Below, in pieces: positions 32,933-41,618 of a stretch of 51,014 bases of DNA. The DNA is from Bacteroidota bacterium. GTDB lineage: Bacteria > Bacteroidota > Bacteroidia > Bacteroidales > B18-G4. The notes beneath the pieces are model-generated. The model was not told where the DNA came from. It saw only the letters and a list, made by a program, of their open reading frames with translations, and ran no database searches. Each line of letters opens with the position of its first letter. The first letter of the stretch is position 1. The translations under genes were made by a program, and so were the position numbers. The stretch lies in the NCBI GenBank assembly GCA_013202965.1, contig JABMQZ010000078.1:1-51014 (forward strand), in the 5' to 3' direction.

Positions 32933-34306
32933 ATGAAAAGAATTATTGTATTGATGCTGTTAACTGCATTTGCGATGAATGGTTTTTCGCAAAACCCAGA
33001 AGAAACTCCCGAACAAAAAACAGAACGCATGGCATGGTGGACCAAAGCCAGGTTCGGGATGTTCATACATTGGGGATTGTATGCCTCCCCTGCCCGCCAT
33101 GAATGGGTAAAAAGATATGAACGGATGAGCAATGAAGACTACGAGAAATATTTTGAAATTTTTTATCCCGATCTCTATAATCCGCAGGAGTGGGCAAAAA
33201 AAGCCAGAGAAGCTGGAATGAAATATGCCGTTATCACCGCCAAACACCATGAAGGATTTTGCCTTTTTGATTCAAAATATACGGATTATAAAGCCACTAA
33301 TACTCCGATAGGCAGAGATCTTCTCAAAGAATGGGTAGAAGCCTTCCGGGCAGAAGGTTTTAAGGTAGGTTTTTATTATTCCCTGCTCGACTGGCATCAC
33401 CCAGACTATACCATCGACCGCAACCATCCCTTGAGTGCATCTTCTGATGAAGAATACGAAAAGCTGAATAAAGGCAAAGACATGGATGTCTATCGGCAGT
33501 ATATTAAAGACCAGGTAAGGGAGTTACTCACCGATTACGGCACGATTGACATTATCTGGCTGGATTATTCATTCCCAACGAGAAAGGACTATGATCACGG
33601 CAAGGACCACAATGACTGGGACTCAGAAAATTTGCTGAAAATGGTGCGCGAACTTCAGCCCGACATCATTGTAAACGATCGTCTCGACCTGCTGGATGTG
33701 GAAGGCGGATGGGATTTTACCACCCCGGAGCAATACAAAGTATCCAAATGGCCCGAGAAAAATGGCATCCGGGTTCCCTGGGAAACCTGCCAGACGTTTT
33801 CCGGTTCCTGGGGATATTACCGCGATGAAATGACCTGGAAAGATACCAAACAGTTATTGGTCTTATTAATTGAAACGGTAAGCAAAGGCGGAAATTTATT
33901 GTTGAACGTCGGCCCCACTGCCCGTGGCACATTTGATTATCGTGCAAATGAAAAACTGGAAGAGATGGGAGAATGGATGAAATATAACAATCGTTCGATT
34001 TATGGTTGTACTGAGGCTCCGGCGGATTATACCCGCCCTGATCACAGCCTGCTTACTTATAATCCTGAAACCAATCGCCTTTATGTTCACCTGCTTGACT
34101 ATCCCATGAAATGGTTTACGCTTAAAGGATATGAAGGGAAAGTGAAATATGCCCAATTCCTGCACGATGGCTCAGAAATAAAATTTGGGAAGCCACGGCA
34201 TAATGTTACCCATCAGGAATCGAAAGCTAAAGATGATGTAATCCTGATATTGCCAATGGTGAAGCCTAATGTGGAGATCCCGGTAATTGAATTGATTTTG
34301 AACTAA
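32933..34306 (+). CDS. Alpha-L-fucosidase, GH29
   Basis: 457 residues from ATG 32933, which opens the signal peptide MKRIIVLMLLTAFAMNGFSQ. GH29 motifs ARFGMFIHWGLYASPARHEWV, YAVITAKHHEGFCLFDSKYTDY, and IDIIWLDYSF with probable nucleophile Asp211. The acid/base residue cannot be placed with certainty. Exported exo-alpha-L-fucosidase. 20 bp after the regulator gene; part of the same operon. Confidence 0.92.
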   Translation: MKRIIVLMLLTAFAMNGFSQNPEETPEQKTERMAWWTKARFGMFIHWGLYASPARHEWVKRYERMSNEDYEKYFEIFYPDLYNPQEWAKKAREAGMKYAVITAKHHEGFCLFDSKYTDYKATNTPIGRDLLKEWVEAFRAEGFKVGFYYSLLDWHHPDYTIDRNHPLSASSDEEYEKLNKGKDMDVYRQYIKDQVRELLTDYGTIDIIWLDYSFPTRKDYDHGKDHNDWDSENLLKMVRELQPDIIVNDRLDLLDVEGGWDFTTPEQYKVSKWPEKNGIRVPWETCQTFSGSWGYYRDEMTWKDTKQLLVLLIETVSKGGNLLLNVGPTARGTFDYRANEKLEEMGEWMKYNNRSIYGCTEAPADYTRPDHSLLTYNPETNRLYVHLLDYPMKWFTLKGYEGKVKYAQFLHDGSEIKFGKPRHNVTHQESKAKDDVILILPMVKPNVEIPVIELILN

Positions 34307-34325
34307 GCTTTTAAATATTCCATCA

Positions 34326-37085
34326 ATGAAATATTCAGACATCAAACACTTCTTGCAAAAGTATTTACTGATAAGCATAGTGTGGGTAATGGCATTCTTT
34401 GTGCTGCATCCCAATTTACAAGCGCAATATTATGTTTCACCATCGGGGTCAGACAGTAATCCCGGAACACTTCAACTGCCCTTTAAAACCATACAAAAAG
34501 CAGCTGACATCATGCTCGCAGGTGAAACATGCTTTATTATGAAAGGAGAGTACAGGGAAAATGTAGTCCCTGCCAATAATGGCATAGCGGGAAATCCTAT
34601 TGTATTTATAAATTATAACGATGAGAGGGTTGTGATACTTGGTACTGATACTGTTTTAGGATGGATTCCATATCAAAATGGAATTTATAAAACTTATATG
34701 CCCGATACCGTAAGCCAGTTATTTGCAAACAAGCAGCGTGCTTATCCTGCCCGTTATCCTGATTTTTTTGGAGGAGATATGTTTAATACATCCGATTGGA
34801 ATCCGGTTACAGCAGAAGCAGACGGAGATGCATTTCTCCAGGGGATGAATAAGCCTGCAAATTACTGGGTAGGTGGCTACTGTAAAATATTAACAGGCCA
34901 TAAATGGGTGGCACATATTGGTAAAATATCCGCTTCTGATGGAGACATGGTTCATTGCGATGAACGCTCTTCCCCGTGGAATGATTATAACCCGGGTGTT
35001 TACCTCGGCCCCGGCATGGGATATATTTATAAACATTTACATGCCCTTGATAAAGTAAACGAATGGCACTGGCAAAACGATACGCTTTATTATTTTCCTG
35101 AAAGCGGTGCGAATATCGACACCATGAAAATAGAAGCCAGAACAAGCTTGTATGGTTTCGATTGCGAAGAAAGATCATATATCGAAATTCATAACATCCA
35201 TTTTGTCTGGTCATCAGTCAATTTTGGTTCTGCAACTGCCTGTGTACTTGATGGCGGAAGTGTTTGGTTCCCTGAACCGTTTTTTTATTATGCTAATTCC
35301 TGGGTAAGGAATATGGGAGGAGGATCAAATTATTCAATCGACCATTGGGATGGAAAAGGTATTCATGTTTCCGGAAGTGATAATACGGTTAAAAATTGCT
35401 ATGTGGGATACAGCTGGGGCGATGGCATAAGTGTAGGGGGAATTAATAACCGTGTTGAAAACTGCCTGGTTGAGCATTGCGATTGGTCGGCAACAGATGC
35501 AGGAGCTATTTCCGCTACAGGCTATGGCCATAACTTAATTGGGAATACTTTACGAACTTCAGCACGAAGCATTTTAATTCACAGGTATTGCGATTCAACA
35601 AACCTTAATTTCAACCATCTCTATGACTGCGGTTTGATGTGCGACGATCTGGGTTTAACCTATTCTTATCACACCAATGGTGGTGGTTCGGAGATTGCCT
35701 ATAACTGGGTGCACGACAATCATGCAAGCGGTACAGCTTCCGGAATATACCTCGATAATTATGATTCAAATTATGTAGTACATCATAATGTAGTCTGGAA
35801 TTGTGCCTACGCCATACATACCAATAAACCGGCGGTAAATCACGAAATTTATAACAATACGGTTTGGTATTGTGCAAATGCCCAGTGGGCCTGGGGGCCA
35901 GGCGGCACATATATTGAAAATCAAAAGGTAATTAATAATTTGTCGGACAAAGCCTGGAATGTAGGCACATTCTTCCAAACAAATTTAACAAGCAATAACC
36001 CCATGTTTGTTGATCCGGACAGCGGAGATTTCAGGCTTATGGAAAACTCCCCGGCCATTGATTATGGAACCCATATCCCGGGGATAACAGATGGGTATAT
36101 TGGGGCTGCACCTGATGCCGGGGCCTATGAATATGGAGGCGAAGATTGGATTGCCGGTTCGGATATCGAGATTCCCGATCTGTCTGATATTGTTTTCATT
36201 CCGGAAATCGAACCACAGGATTTAATTGCCTGGTATCCATTTAACGGTAATGCACAGGATGAAAGCGGTAATGCTTATCATGCAAGTGATATAATCGGAG
36301 CAACTTTATGCGAGGATAAAGATGGAAATCCAAACAGTGCTTACGCTTTTGATGGAATTGATGACAAGATCATTATCCCGCACATCGGGGTAAACCTGGC
36401 TCAGGATTTTACAATCGCTTACTGGTATCAACCGAATGATTTTCTTACACGTCAGTGGCTGTTTGGCAACAGGCATACCTTAACAGGTGAAGAAGGCAAT
36501 GGACTGGAAAGCGATATTTTTGAGGGGGATATAAAGTTCTTCTGGCCGGCACAACTAACTTTATCACAAGAGTTGATATCCAACAACTGGCAATTTGTAG
36601 CTTTCACTAAAGAAAACAATATTTTTTATCGTTTATTTTATAATGGTGAATTGGTAGATGCCAGTTCAAGCTCAAGCAGTCCTAATAATAATAACCCCTG
36701 GCGCATTGGTGCGCATTACAACCAACAAGGCTGGGGCGCCCATTTTAATGGCAAAATCGATGAAATACGTATTTATGGCAGAGCCTTGTCACCCGGTGAA
36801 ATAGAAGATTTGTACAATGGAAATCCTATTGGCCTTTTAAATAATGAGATAAATGATGATGAAATACTGATCTATCCAAACCCGAGTTCTTCAAAATTTT
36901 ATTTATCAGGACTTGATCAAAATGTTTTCAATATTGAAGTTTTTAATTATTTCGGCACAAAAATCCTGGAGAAGAGGACAACAGAAGATTTTAGTTTTTC
37001 CCTTAAGAAATCTGGTGTCTACATAGTTTTGCTTTATGATAATTACGACAAGCTAATTGCCCGGAAAAAGATAATCAAACGATAA
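34326..37085 (+). CDS. Secreted parallel beta-helix protein with LamG domain and T9SS sorting domain
   Basis: 919 residues. Hydrophobic N-terminal export segment (IVWVMAFFVLHPNLQAQ). DUF1565-type start of a right-handed beta-helix (YYVSPSGSDSNPGTLQLPFKTIQKAADI), with helix rungs through about residue 590 (HNLIGNTLRTSARSILIHR..., NYVVHHNVVWNCAYAIHTN). A LamG/concanavalin domain spans about 640-830 (LIAWYPFNGNAQDESGN ... FNGKIDEIRIYGRALSPGEI). The C-terminal sorting domain is ILIYPNPSSSKFYL...ARKKIIKR. Probably a surface glycosidase or lyase acting on fucose-containing glycan; the enzyme class is not clear. Confidence 0.87.
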   Translation: MKYSDIKHFLQKYLLISIVWVMAFFVLHPNLQAQYYVSPSGSDSNPGTLQLPFKTIQKAADIMLAGETCFIMKGEYRENVVPANNGIAGNPIVFINYNDERVVILGTDTVLGWIPYQNGIYKTYMPDTVSQLFANKQRAYPARYPDFFGGDMFNTSDWNPVTAEADGDAFLQGMNKPANYWVGGYCKILTGHKWVAHIGKISASDGDMVHCDERSSPWNDYNPGVYLGPGMGYIYKHLHALDKVNEWHWQNDTLYYFPESGANIDTMKIEARTSLYGFDCEERSYIEIHNIHFVWSSVNFGSATACVLDGGSVWFPEPFFYYANSWVRNMGGGSNYSIDHWDGKGIHVSGSDNTVKNCYVGYSWGDGISVGGINNRVENCLVEHCDWSATDAGAISATGYGHNLIGNTLRTSARSILIHRYCDSTNLNFNHLYDCGLMCDDLGLTYSYHTNGGGSEIAYNWVHDNHASGTASGIYLDNYDSNYVVHHNVVWNCAYAIHTNKPAVNHEIYNNTVWYCANAQWAWGPGGTYIENQKVINNLSDKAWNVGTFFQTNLTSNNPMFVDPDSGDFRLMENSPAIDYGTHIPGITDGYIGAAPDAGAYEYGGEDWIAGSDIEIPDLSDIVFIPEIEPQDLIAWYPFNGNAQDESGNAYHASDIIGATLCEDKDGNPNSAYAFDGIDDKIIIPHIGVNLAQDFTIAYWYQPNDFLTRQWLFGNRHTLTGEEGNGLESDIFEGDIKFFWPAQLTLSQELISNNWQFVAFTKENNIFYRLFYNGELVDASSSSSSPNNNNPWRIGAHYNQQGWGAHFNGKIDEIRIYGRALSPGEIEDLYNGNPIGLLNNEINDDEILIYPNPSSSKFYLSGLDQNVFNIEVFNYFGTKILEKRTTEDFSFSLKKSGVYIVLLYDNYDKLIARKKIIKR

Positions 37086-37098
37086 ACATATTATTAAT

Positions 37099-38568
37099 AT
37101 GGAAATAAAAAAGCTGCTCATAATTATATTTATTGCCGGAATACTGCTTGCATGTAATTCAACTACTCCGGAGATTATACCCATGGCTGTTGTACCCAGT
37201 TCTCAGCAATTGGCATATCAGGAGATGGAAATGATTGGATTTATTCATTTTAGCATTAATACTTTTACAGATAAGGAATGGGGGTATGGGGATGAGTCAC
37301 CTGAACTGTTTAATCCAGGTAATCTGGATGTGGAACAGTGGGCAAAAACTGCGCATGATGCCGGGATGAAACAATTGATCCTTACAGCCAAACACCACGA
37401 TGGCTTTTGCTTATGGCCTTCAGAGTATACGGAGCATTCTGTTAAAAACAGCCCCTGGAAAAACGGACAGGGTGACCTCGTAAGGGAGTTTGTTGATGCC
37501 TGTCACAAATATGGCCTGAAGGTGGGTTTATACCTTTCTCCCTGGGATAGAAACCATAAAAATTACGGGAAACCCGAATACATTAACTATTACAGAAATC
37601 AATTAACTGAATTGTTGACCAATTATGGCGAGATATCTGAAATTTGGTTTGACGGTGCAAATGGCGGTGATGGTTATTATGGCGGCGCCAATGAAATCAG
37701 GAAGATTGATCGTAAAACATATTATAACTGGGATAGCACCTTCAAGCTGGTTAAAAGACTTCAGCCTGATATTATCATCTTTTCGGATGCCGGTCCGGGT
37801 TGCCGATGGATTGGCAATGAACATGGTATTGCAGGCGAAACCAACTGGAGTACCATCAAAGGTGATTCCTTATTTATCGGTGCGTCAAAGCAAGCCTACT
37901 TAAACACTGGGGATTCGGAAGGAACAGACTGGATTGTCGGCGAATGTGATGTCTCCATCAGGCCGGGTTGGTTTTATCATCAAACACAGGATGATCAGGT
38001 GAAATCGTTACACGATCTTATAAATATCTATTATGGTTCGGTAGGAAGAAATGGATTATTGCTGCTTAATATACCTCCTGATCAAAGAGGCTTAATTCAT
38101 GAAAATGATGTACAGAGACTAAAGGAATTTTCTGCATTTCTAAAAAGTAGTTTTGATGAAAACGTGGCATCAGACAAGAATGCTTCTGCAAGTAATTACA
38201 GGGGTAACCTGGATCTATATCATCCCAATAAAATGCTGGACGAGGATAAAAATACCTATTGGGCAACTGACGATGACATTCTAAAATCCTCGGTGGAAAT
38301 TGACCTGGGGGAGCCGGCTCAATTTGACTTGATCGTACTGAGTGAATTTATTGCATTAGGCCAGAGGGTTACATCCTTTACCGTGGAGGCCGTTCATGAT
38401 GATCATTGGCATATCATTGCAAAGGGGACAACCATTGGGTATAAAAGGATTTTAAAGGTACAAAAGACAAAAACAAATAAACTCAGGCTAAATATACTGG
38501 ATGCTAAATCCTGTCCGCTTATTACTTCCTTTGAATTATTTGAGGAAGCTGTTATTAATATACAATAG
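37099..38568 (+). CDS. Alpha-L-fucosidase lipoprotein, GH29, with C-terminal discoidin domain
   Basis: 489 residues. Lipobox GILLAC. GH29 barrel with MIGFIHFSINTFTDKEWGYG, LILTAKHHDGFCLWPSEYTEHSV, YLSPWDRNHKNYG and EIWFDGANG (probable nucleophile Asp185), resembling GH29-B-type fucosidases that act on branched alpha-1,3/1,4-fucosides. A F5/8 type C-like domain covers about 370-480 (NLDLYHPNKMLDEDKNTYWATDD). Presumably a cell-surface or periplasmic enzyme complementary to the first GH29. Confidence 0.9.
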   Translation: MEIKKLLIIIFIAGILLACNSTTPEIIPMAVVPSSQQLAYQEMEMIGFIHFSINTFTDKEWGYGDESPELFNPGNLDVEQWAKTAHDAGMKQLILTAKHHDGFCLWPSEYTEHSVKNSPWKNGQGDLVREFVDACHKYGLKVGLYLSPWDRNHKNYGKPEYINYYRNQLTELLTNYGEISEIWFDGANGGDGYYGGANEIRKIDRKTYYNWDSTFKLVKRLQPDIIIFSDAGPGCRWIGNEHGIAGETNWSTIKGDSLFIGASKQAYLNTGDSEGTDWIVGECDVSIRPGWFYHQTQDDQVKSLHDLINIYYGSVGRNGLLLLNIPPDQRGLIHENDVQRLKEFSAFLKSSFDENVASDKNASASNYRGNLDLYHPNKMLDEDKNTYWATDDDILKSSVEIDLGEPAQFDLIVLSEFIALGQRVTSFTVEAVHDDHWHIIAKGTTIGYKRILKVQKTKTNKLRLNILDAKSCPLITSFELFEEAVINIQ

Positions 38569-38583
38569 TAATACTTGCATTGA

Positions 38584-40368
38584 ATGAAAGGATTATTTAA
38601 CAAGATAATTGAAGTCAATCTAAATGATAGGAGTCATCAGGTAATTAATATTGCTGATGAAGTTTATGAGAATTATCTGGGGGGGCGCGGCCTGGGAGTA
38701 AAATTGTTTACGGATAGGGTACCGCCTACTGTAGATCCTTTTAGCCCGGAAAATATATTGGTTTTTACCATCGGCCCTGTAACAGGCACATCGGTATCAA
38801 CCAGTGGCCGTATGTCGCTGGTTACGAAATCTCCGCTGACAGGGACCATATTTTATTCCAACACCGGAGGCATCTTTGGTTTCAGCATGAAAAGGTGTGG
38901 AATAGATGGAATCATAATAGAAGGGAAATCTGAAAAACCATGTTATATTGTTATTGATGGCAATAAAGGATTGGAGATCAAGGATGCAGATGAACTCTGG
39001 GGGCTGGATACGGAAGCAACTTATGACAAATTAAAAGAACTTGAAGGCGAAAAAGTACGTACCCTGGAAATTGGTCCTGCCGGAGAAAATCAGGTTCGAC
39101 TGGCATCCATCATGAACGATGCCAGCAGGGCTTTTGGCCGTGGCGGAGTGGGGGCGATCATGGGTTCAAAAAACCTGAAAGCCATTGCCGTTATTAACGG
39201 GAAGCAAAAAACGGAAGTCGATAATCCGGAATTATTAAAGAATTATGCCAAATCAGCCCTGGATAAAATAAAAGCTTTGCCGGTTACCCGTTCTGCTCTT
39301 CCTTTGTTTGGAACTGCCGGTGTGTTGCATGTAACGAATAGTTTGGGCATGTTACCCATTCGTAATTTCAAATATGGCCAGCATGAAAAAGCACCTTTGA
39401 TTGGAGGTGAGGCCATCCGTAAAGAAATACTGGTAAAAACGGAAGCCTGTTATGGGTGTACTATACGCTGCGGAAGGCTGACAGAAGCCGGAAGCATGAA
39501 AGGGAAAGGACCGGAATACGAAACGGTTTGGTCTCTGGGGGCAAATTGCGAGATTTTCAACCTGATTAAAATAACCCAGGCAAATTATCATTGCAATAAG
39601 CTTGGATTGGATACAATTTCCATGGGGGTGACCATTTCCTGTGCGATGGAATTACAGGATAAAGGCCTGTTTCCATATAAGGAAGTTAAATTTGGCAATG
39701 AAGATGTGCTGAGTGAATTGGTAATTAAAACAGCAAAAAAAGAAGGTATTGGGGCCGAACTCGCTGAAGGATCAAAACGTCTTGCGGAAAAATACGGTGA
39801 TGCTGAAACAGCCATTCATGTGAAAGGCTTGGAATTGCCAGCTTATGATCCCAGGGGTGCCATGGGGCATGCGCTGGGATATGCAACCAGTAATCGGGGG
39901 GGATGCCATTTGACCGGATATATGGCTGCAATGGAGATCTTCAATGCCCCAAAAAAAATACCACGCTTTACCATTGGTGGAAAACCTGACCTGCTTGTTT
40001 TAAAACAGAACCAAAGTGCAATAGAGGACAGCCTTGTAAACTGCAAGTTTTCAGGCTATGCTCTGGGATTTGATTACCAGGCAAGGTTTGTATCTGCTAT
40101 TACCGGGCTTGATTTTAATGTAACGCGCCTATTAGAAATAGGCGAACGCATTTACAACCTGGAGCGGATTTTCAACATTGGTGCAGGCTTTAGCAATGCC
40201 GATGATAAGCTGCCTGAAAGGTTTGAAAACGAACCCTTTAAAGAAGGATTATCGAAAGACAGAGTAGTTCCAATAAAAGAAATGCTAAGCGATTACTATC
40301 GTGTCAGGGGCTGGGATGAGAACGGCGTGCCCAAAAAGGAAAAACTGCAGGAGTTGGGGTTGAAGTAA
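38584..40368 (+). CDS. Tungsten-dependent aldehyde:ferredoxin oxidoreductase
   Basis: 594 residues, normal AOR length. N-terminal pterin-binding domain (YLGGRGLGVKLF, FTIGPVTGTSVSTSGR, AFGRGGVGAIMGSKNLKAI). [4Fe-4S] ligands C289, C292, C296 (CYGCTIRC) and C487 (SLVNCKFSG). Conserved GPEYETVWSLGANCEI and GLELPAYDPRGA. It oxidises an aldehyde to an acid and reduces ferredoxin, in the cytoplasm. Inside a fucose operon and right before a class II aldolase, the natural substrate is probably L-lactaldehyde; that is inference. Confidence 0.93.
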   Translation: MKGLFNKIIEVNLNDRSHQVINIADEVYENYLGGRGLGVKLFTDRVPPTVDPFSPENILVFTIGPVTGTSVSTSGRMSLVTKSPLTGTIFYSNTGGIFGFSMKRCGIDGIIIEGKSEKPCYIVIDGNKGLEIKDADELWGLDTEATYDKLKELEGEKVRTLEIGPAGENQVRLASIMNDASRAFGRGGVGAIMGSKNLKAIAVINGKQKTEVDNPELLKNYAKSALDKIKALPVTRSALPLFGTAGVLHVTNSLGMLPIRNFKYGQHEKAPLIGGEAIRKEILVKTEACYGCTIRCGRLTEAGSMKGKGPEYETVWSLGANCEIFNLIKITQANYHCNKLGLDTISMGVTISCAMELQDKGLFPYKEVKFGNEDVLSELVIKTAKKEGIGAELAEGSKRLAEKYGDAETAIHVKGLELPAYDPRGAMGHALGYATSNRGGCHLTGYMAAMEIFNAPKKIPRFTIGGKPDLLVLKQNQSAIEDSLVNCKFSGYALGFDYQARFVSAITGLDFNVTRLLEIGERIYNLERIFNIGAGFSNADDKLPERFENEPFKEGLSKDRVVPIKEMLSDYYRVRGWDENGVPKKEKLQELGLK

Positions 40369-40406
40369 AAAAACCTCTGCGTGCTCTGCGAGAAAAAATA
40401 ATTATC

Positions 40407-41024
40407 ATGAAAATAGACAAAGAAACATTCAACAGCTTCGACCTTGTCGGTAAAGATTTGAGCAACCGTGGATACAACAGCAGCCATGCTGGCAACTTAT
40501 CCATGAAAAGTGGCGGTAAAATCATTATTACACGGCGTTCGGCAATGTTGGGCTGGCTGCAACCGGAAGATCTTGTTGTAATCGACCTGGAAGAAGAGGA
40601 TGCCCACAGCGGATTAATCGCCAGCACTGAATCAAATGTTCATCGCAACATTTATAAACATACCGATGCTATGGCTATCGTACATGCCCATGCACCTGCA
40701 ACTACAGCCCTTTCCATGATAGAAGATGAAATTACATGTATTGATGGCGAAGGGATGTTTTTATATAAGAAGATCCCTGTGGTGGAATGCGACATCCCTG
40801 TAGGCTCTTATGAAGTGGCTGAAAAAGTAGCCCCGGCTTTGCAAAATTACCCGGCAATAGTAGTTAGGGCACATGGTGTCTTTGCCAAAGGTGTTACACT
40901 GGAAGACGCCCTGGGTGTTTTAACCGGAGTTGAGCAGGCGGCTGATATTATTTATCGGGTAAAACTATTGGGGCAACCCTTAAAACGTGACTATTCAAAA
41001 GAAAAAGGGTTTACAAATTGGTAG
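40407..41024 (+). CDS. Class II aldolase, L-fuculose-phosphate aldolase-like
   Basis: 205 residues, the size of FucA. Substrate loop SHAGNLSMKSGGKIIITRRSAMLGWL, zinc-binding histidines in AIVHAHAPATTALS and, further on, VVRAHGVFAKG. It would split L-fuculose-1-phosphate into DHAP and L-lactaldehyde. No fucose isomerase or fuculokinase gene is in the window. It overlaps the next frame's upstream extension but not its chosen start. Confidence 0.87.
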   Translation: MKIDKETFNSFDLVGKDLSNRGYNSSHAGNLSMKSGGKIIITRRSAMLGWLQPEDLVVIDLEEEDAHSGLIASTESNVHRNIYKHTDAMAIVHAHAPATTALSMIEDEITCIDGEGMFLYKKIPVVECDIPVGSYEVAEKVAPALQNYPAIVVRAHGVFAKGVTLEDALGVLTGVEQAADIIYRVKLLGQPLKRDYSKEKGFTNW

Positions 41025-41040
41025 ATCAAAGCAGAAAACA

Positions 41041-41613
41041 ATGAAGAAAAAACTAAAAAAGAATAAAAAACTGGAGGAAATAATTCTGCAGGTTGCGGAG
41101 GTAGCTCAATACCTCTGGCAAAAAGGATGGGCTGAGCGGAACGCAGGAAACATATCAGTTAACATCGATCATCTTATTGAAGGTGACCTTGATGAAATAA
41201 GTCAATACCCTGATTTTGAGCTACCGGAGCCGTACCCCGAATCTGATCAAGCGGGAACATCAGTGCTTACAGTAGTTGAAACTGTTGACCTGTACCCAAC
41301 AATATTGGAACTCTGCAATGTCACAATTCCTTTTAAAACCGATGGTGAAAGCTTTGCAGCCTTAATATTGAATCCTGCAATCCATAAGGATGACGTAGCA
41401 TATAGCTATTTCAGACAAGGGATTTCCGTCAGAACCAGCCGCTACCGTTTAACCAAATATTTTAGAAATGAGATGCCTGTTATTGAGCTATATGATTATC
41501 TTGAAGATCCTTATGAAACAAAGAACCTGGCATCAGATAAACCTGAAATTGTAAAGGAGTTGTTGCCGGTTTTGGAAAAAGGTAATACCGGACTTTTTAA
41601 TACTGAAAATTAA
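41041..41613 (+). pseudogene. In-frame chimera: RhaD-type aldolase N-terminus fused to a sulfatase C-terminus
   Basis: 190 residues from ATG 41041. Residues about 8-68 match the start of rhamnulose-1-phosphate aldolase (EVAQYLWQKGWAERNAGNIS, then YPDFELPEPYPE). From about residue 75 the frame is the tail of an iduronate-2-sulfatase-type S1 sulfatase (ETVDLYPTILELCNVTIPF.TDGESF, then RTSRYRLTKYF, ELYDYLEDPYETKNLASDKPEIVKELLP). Neither part keeps its catalytic residues: the aldolase zinc site and the sulfatase Cys/Ser-formylglycine motif are both missing. The join is near 41236-41262. It is best explained by a deletion that removed the end of rhaD and the start of a sulfatase while keeping the frame. 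It is almost certainly not functional as either enzyme. Confidence 0.82.
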
Positions 41614-41618
41614 AACAA

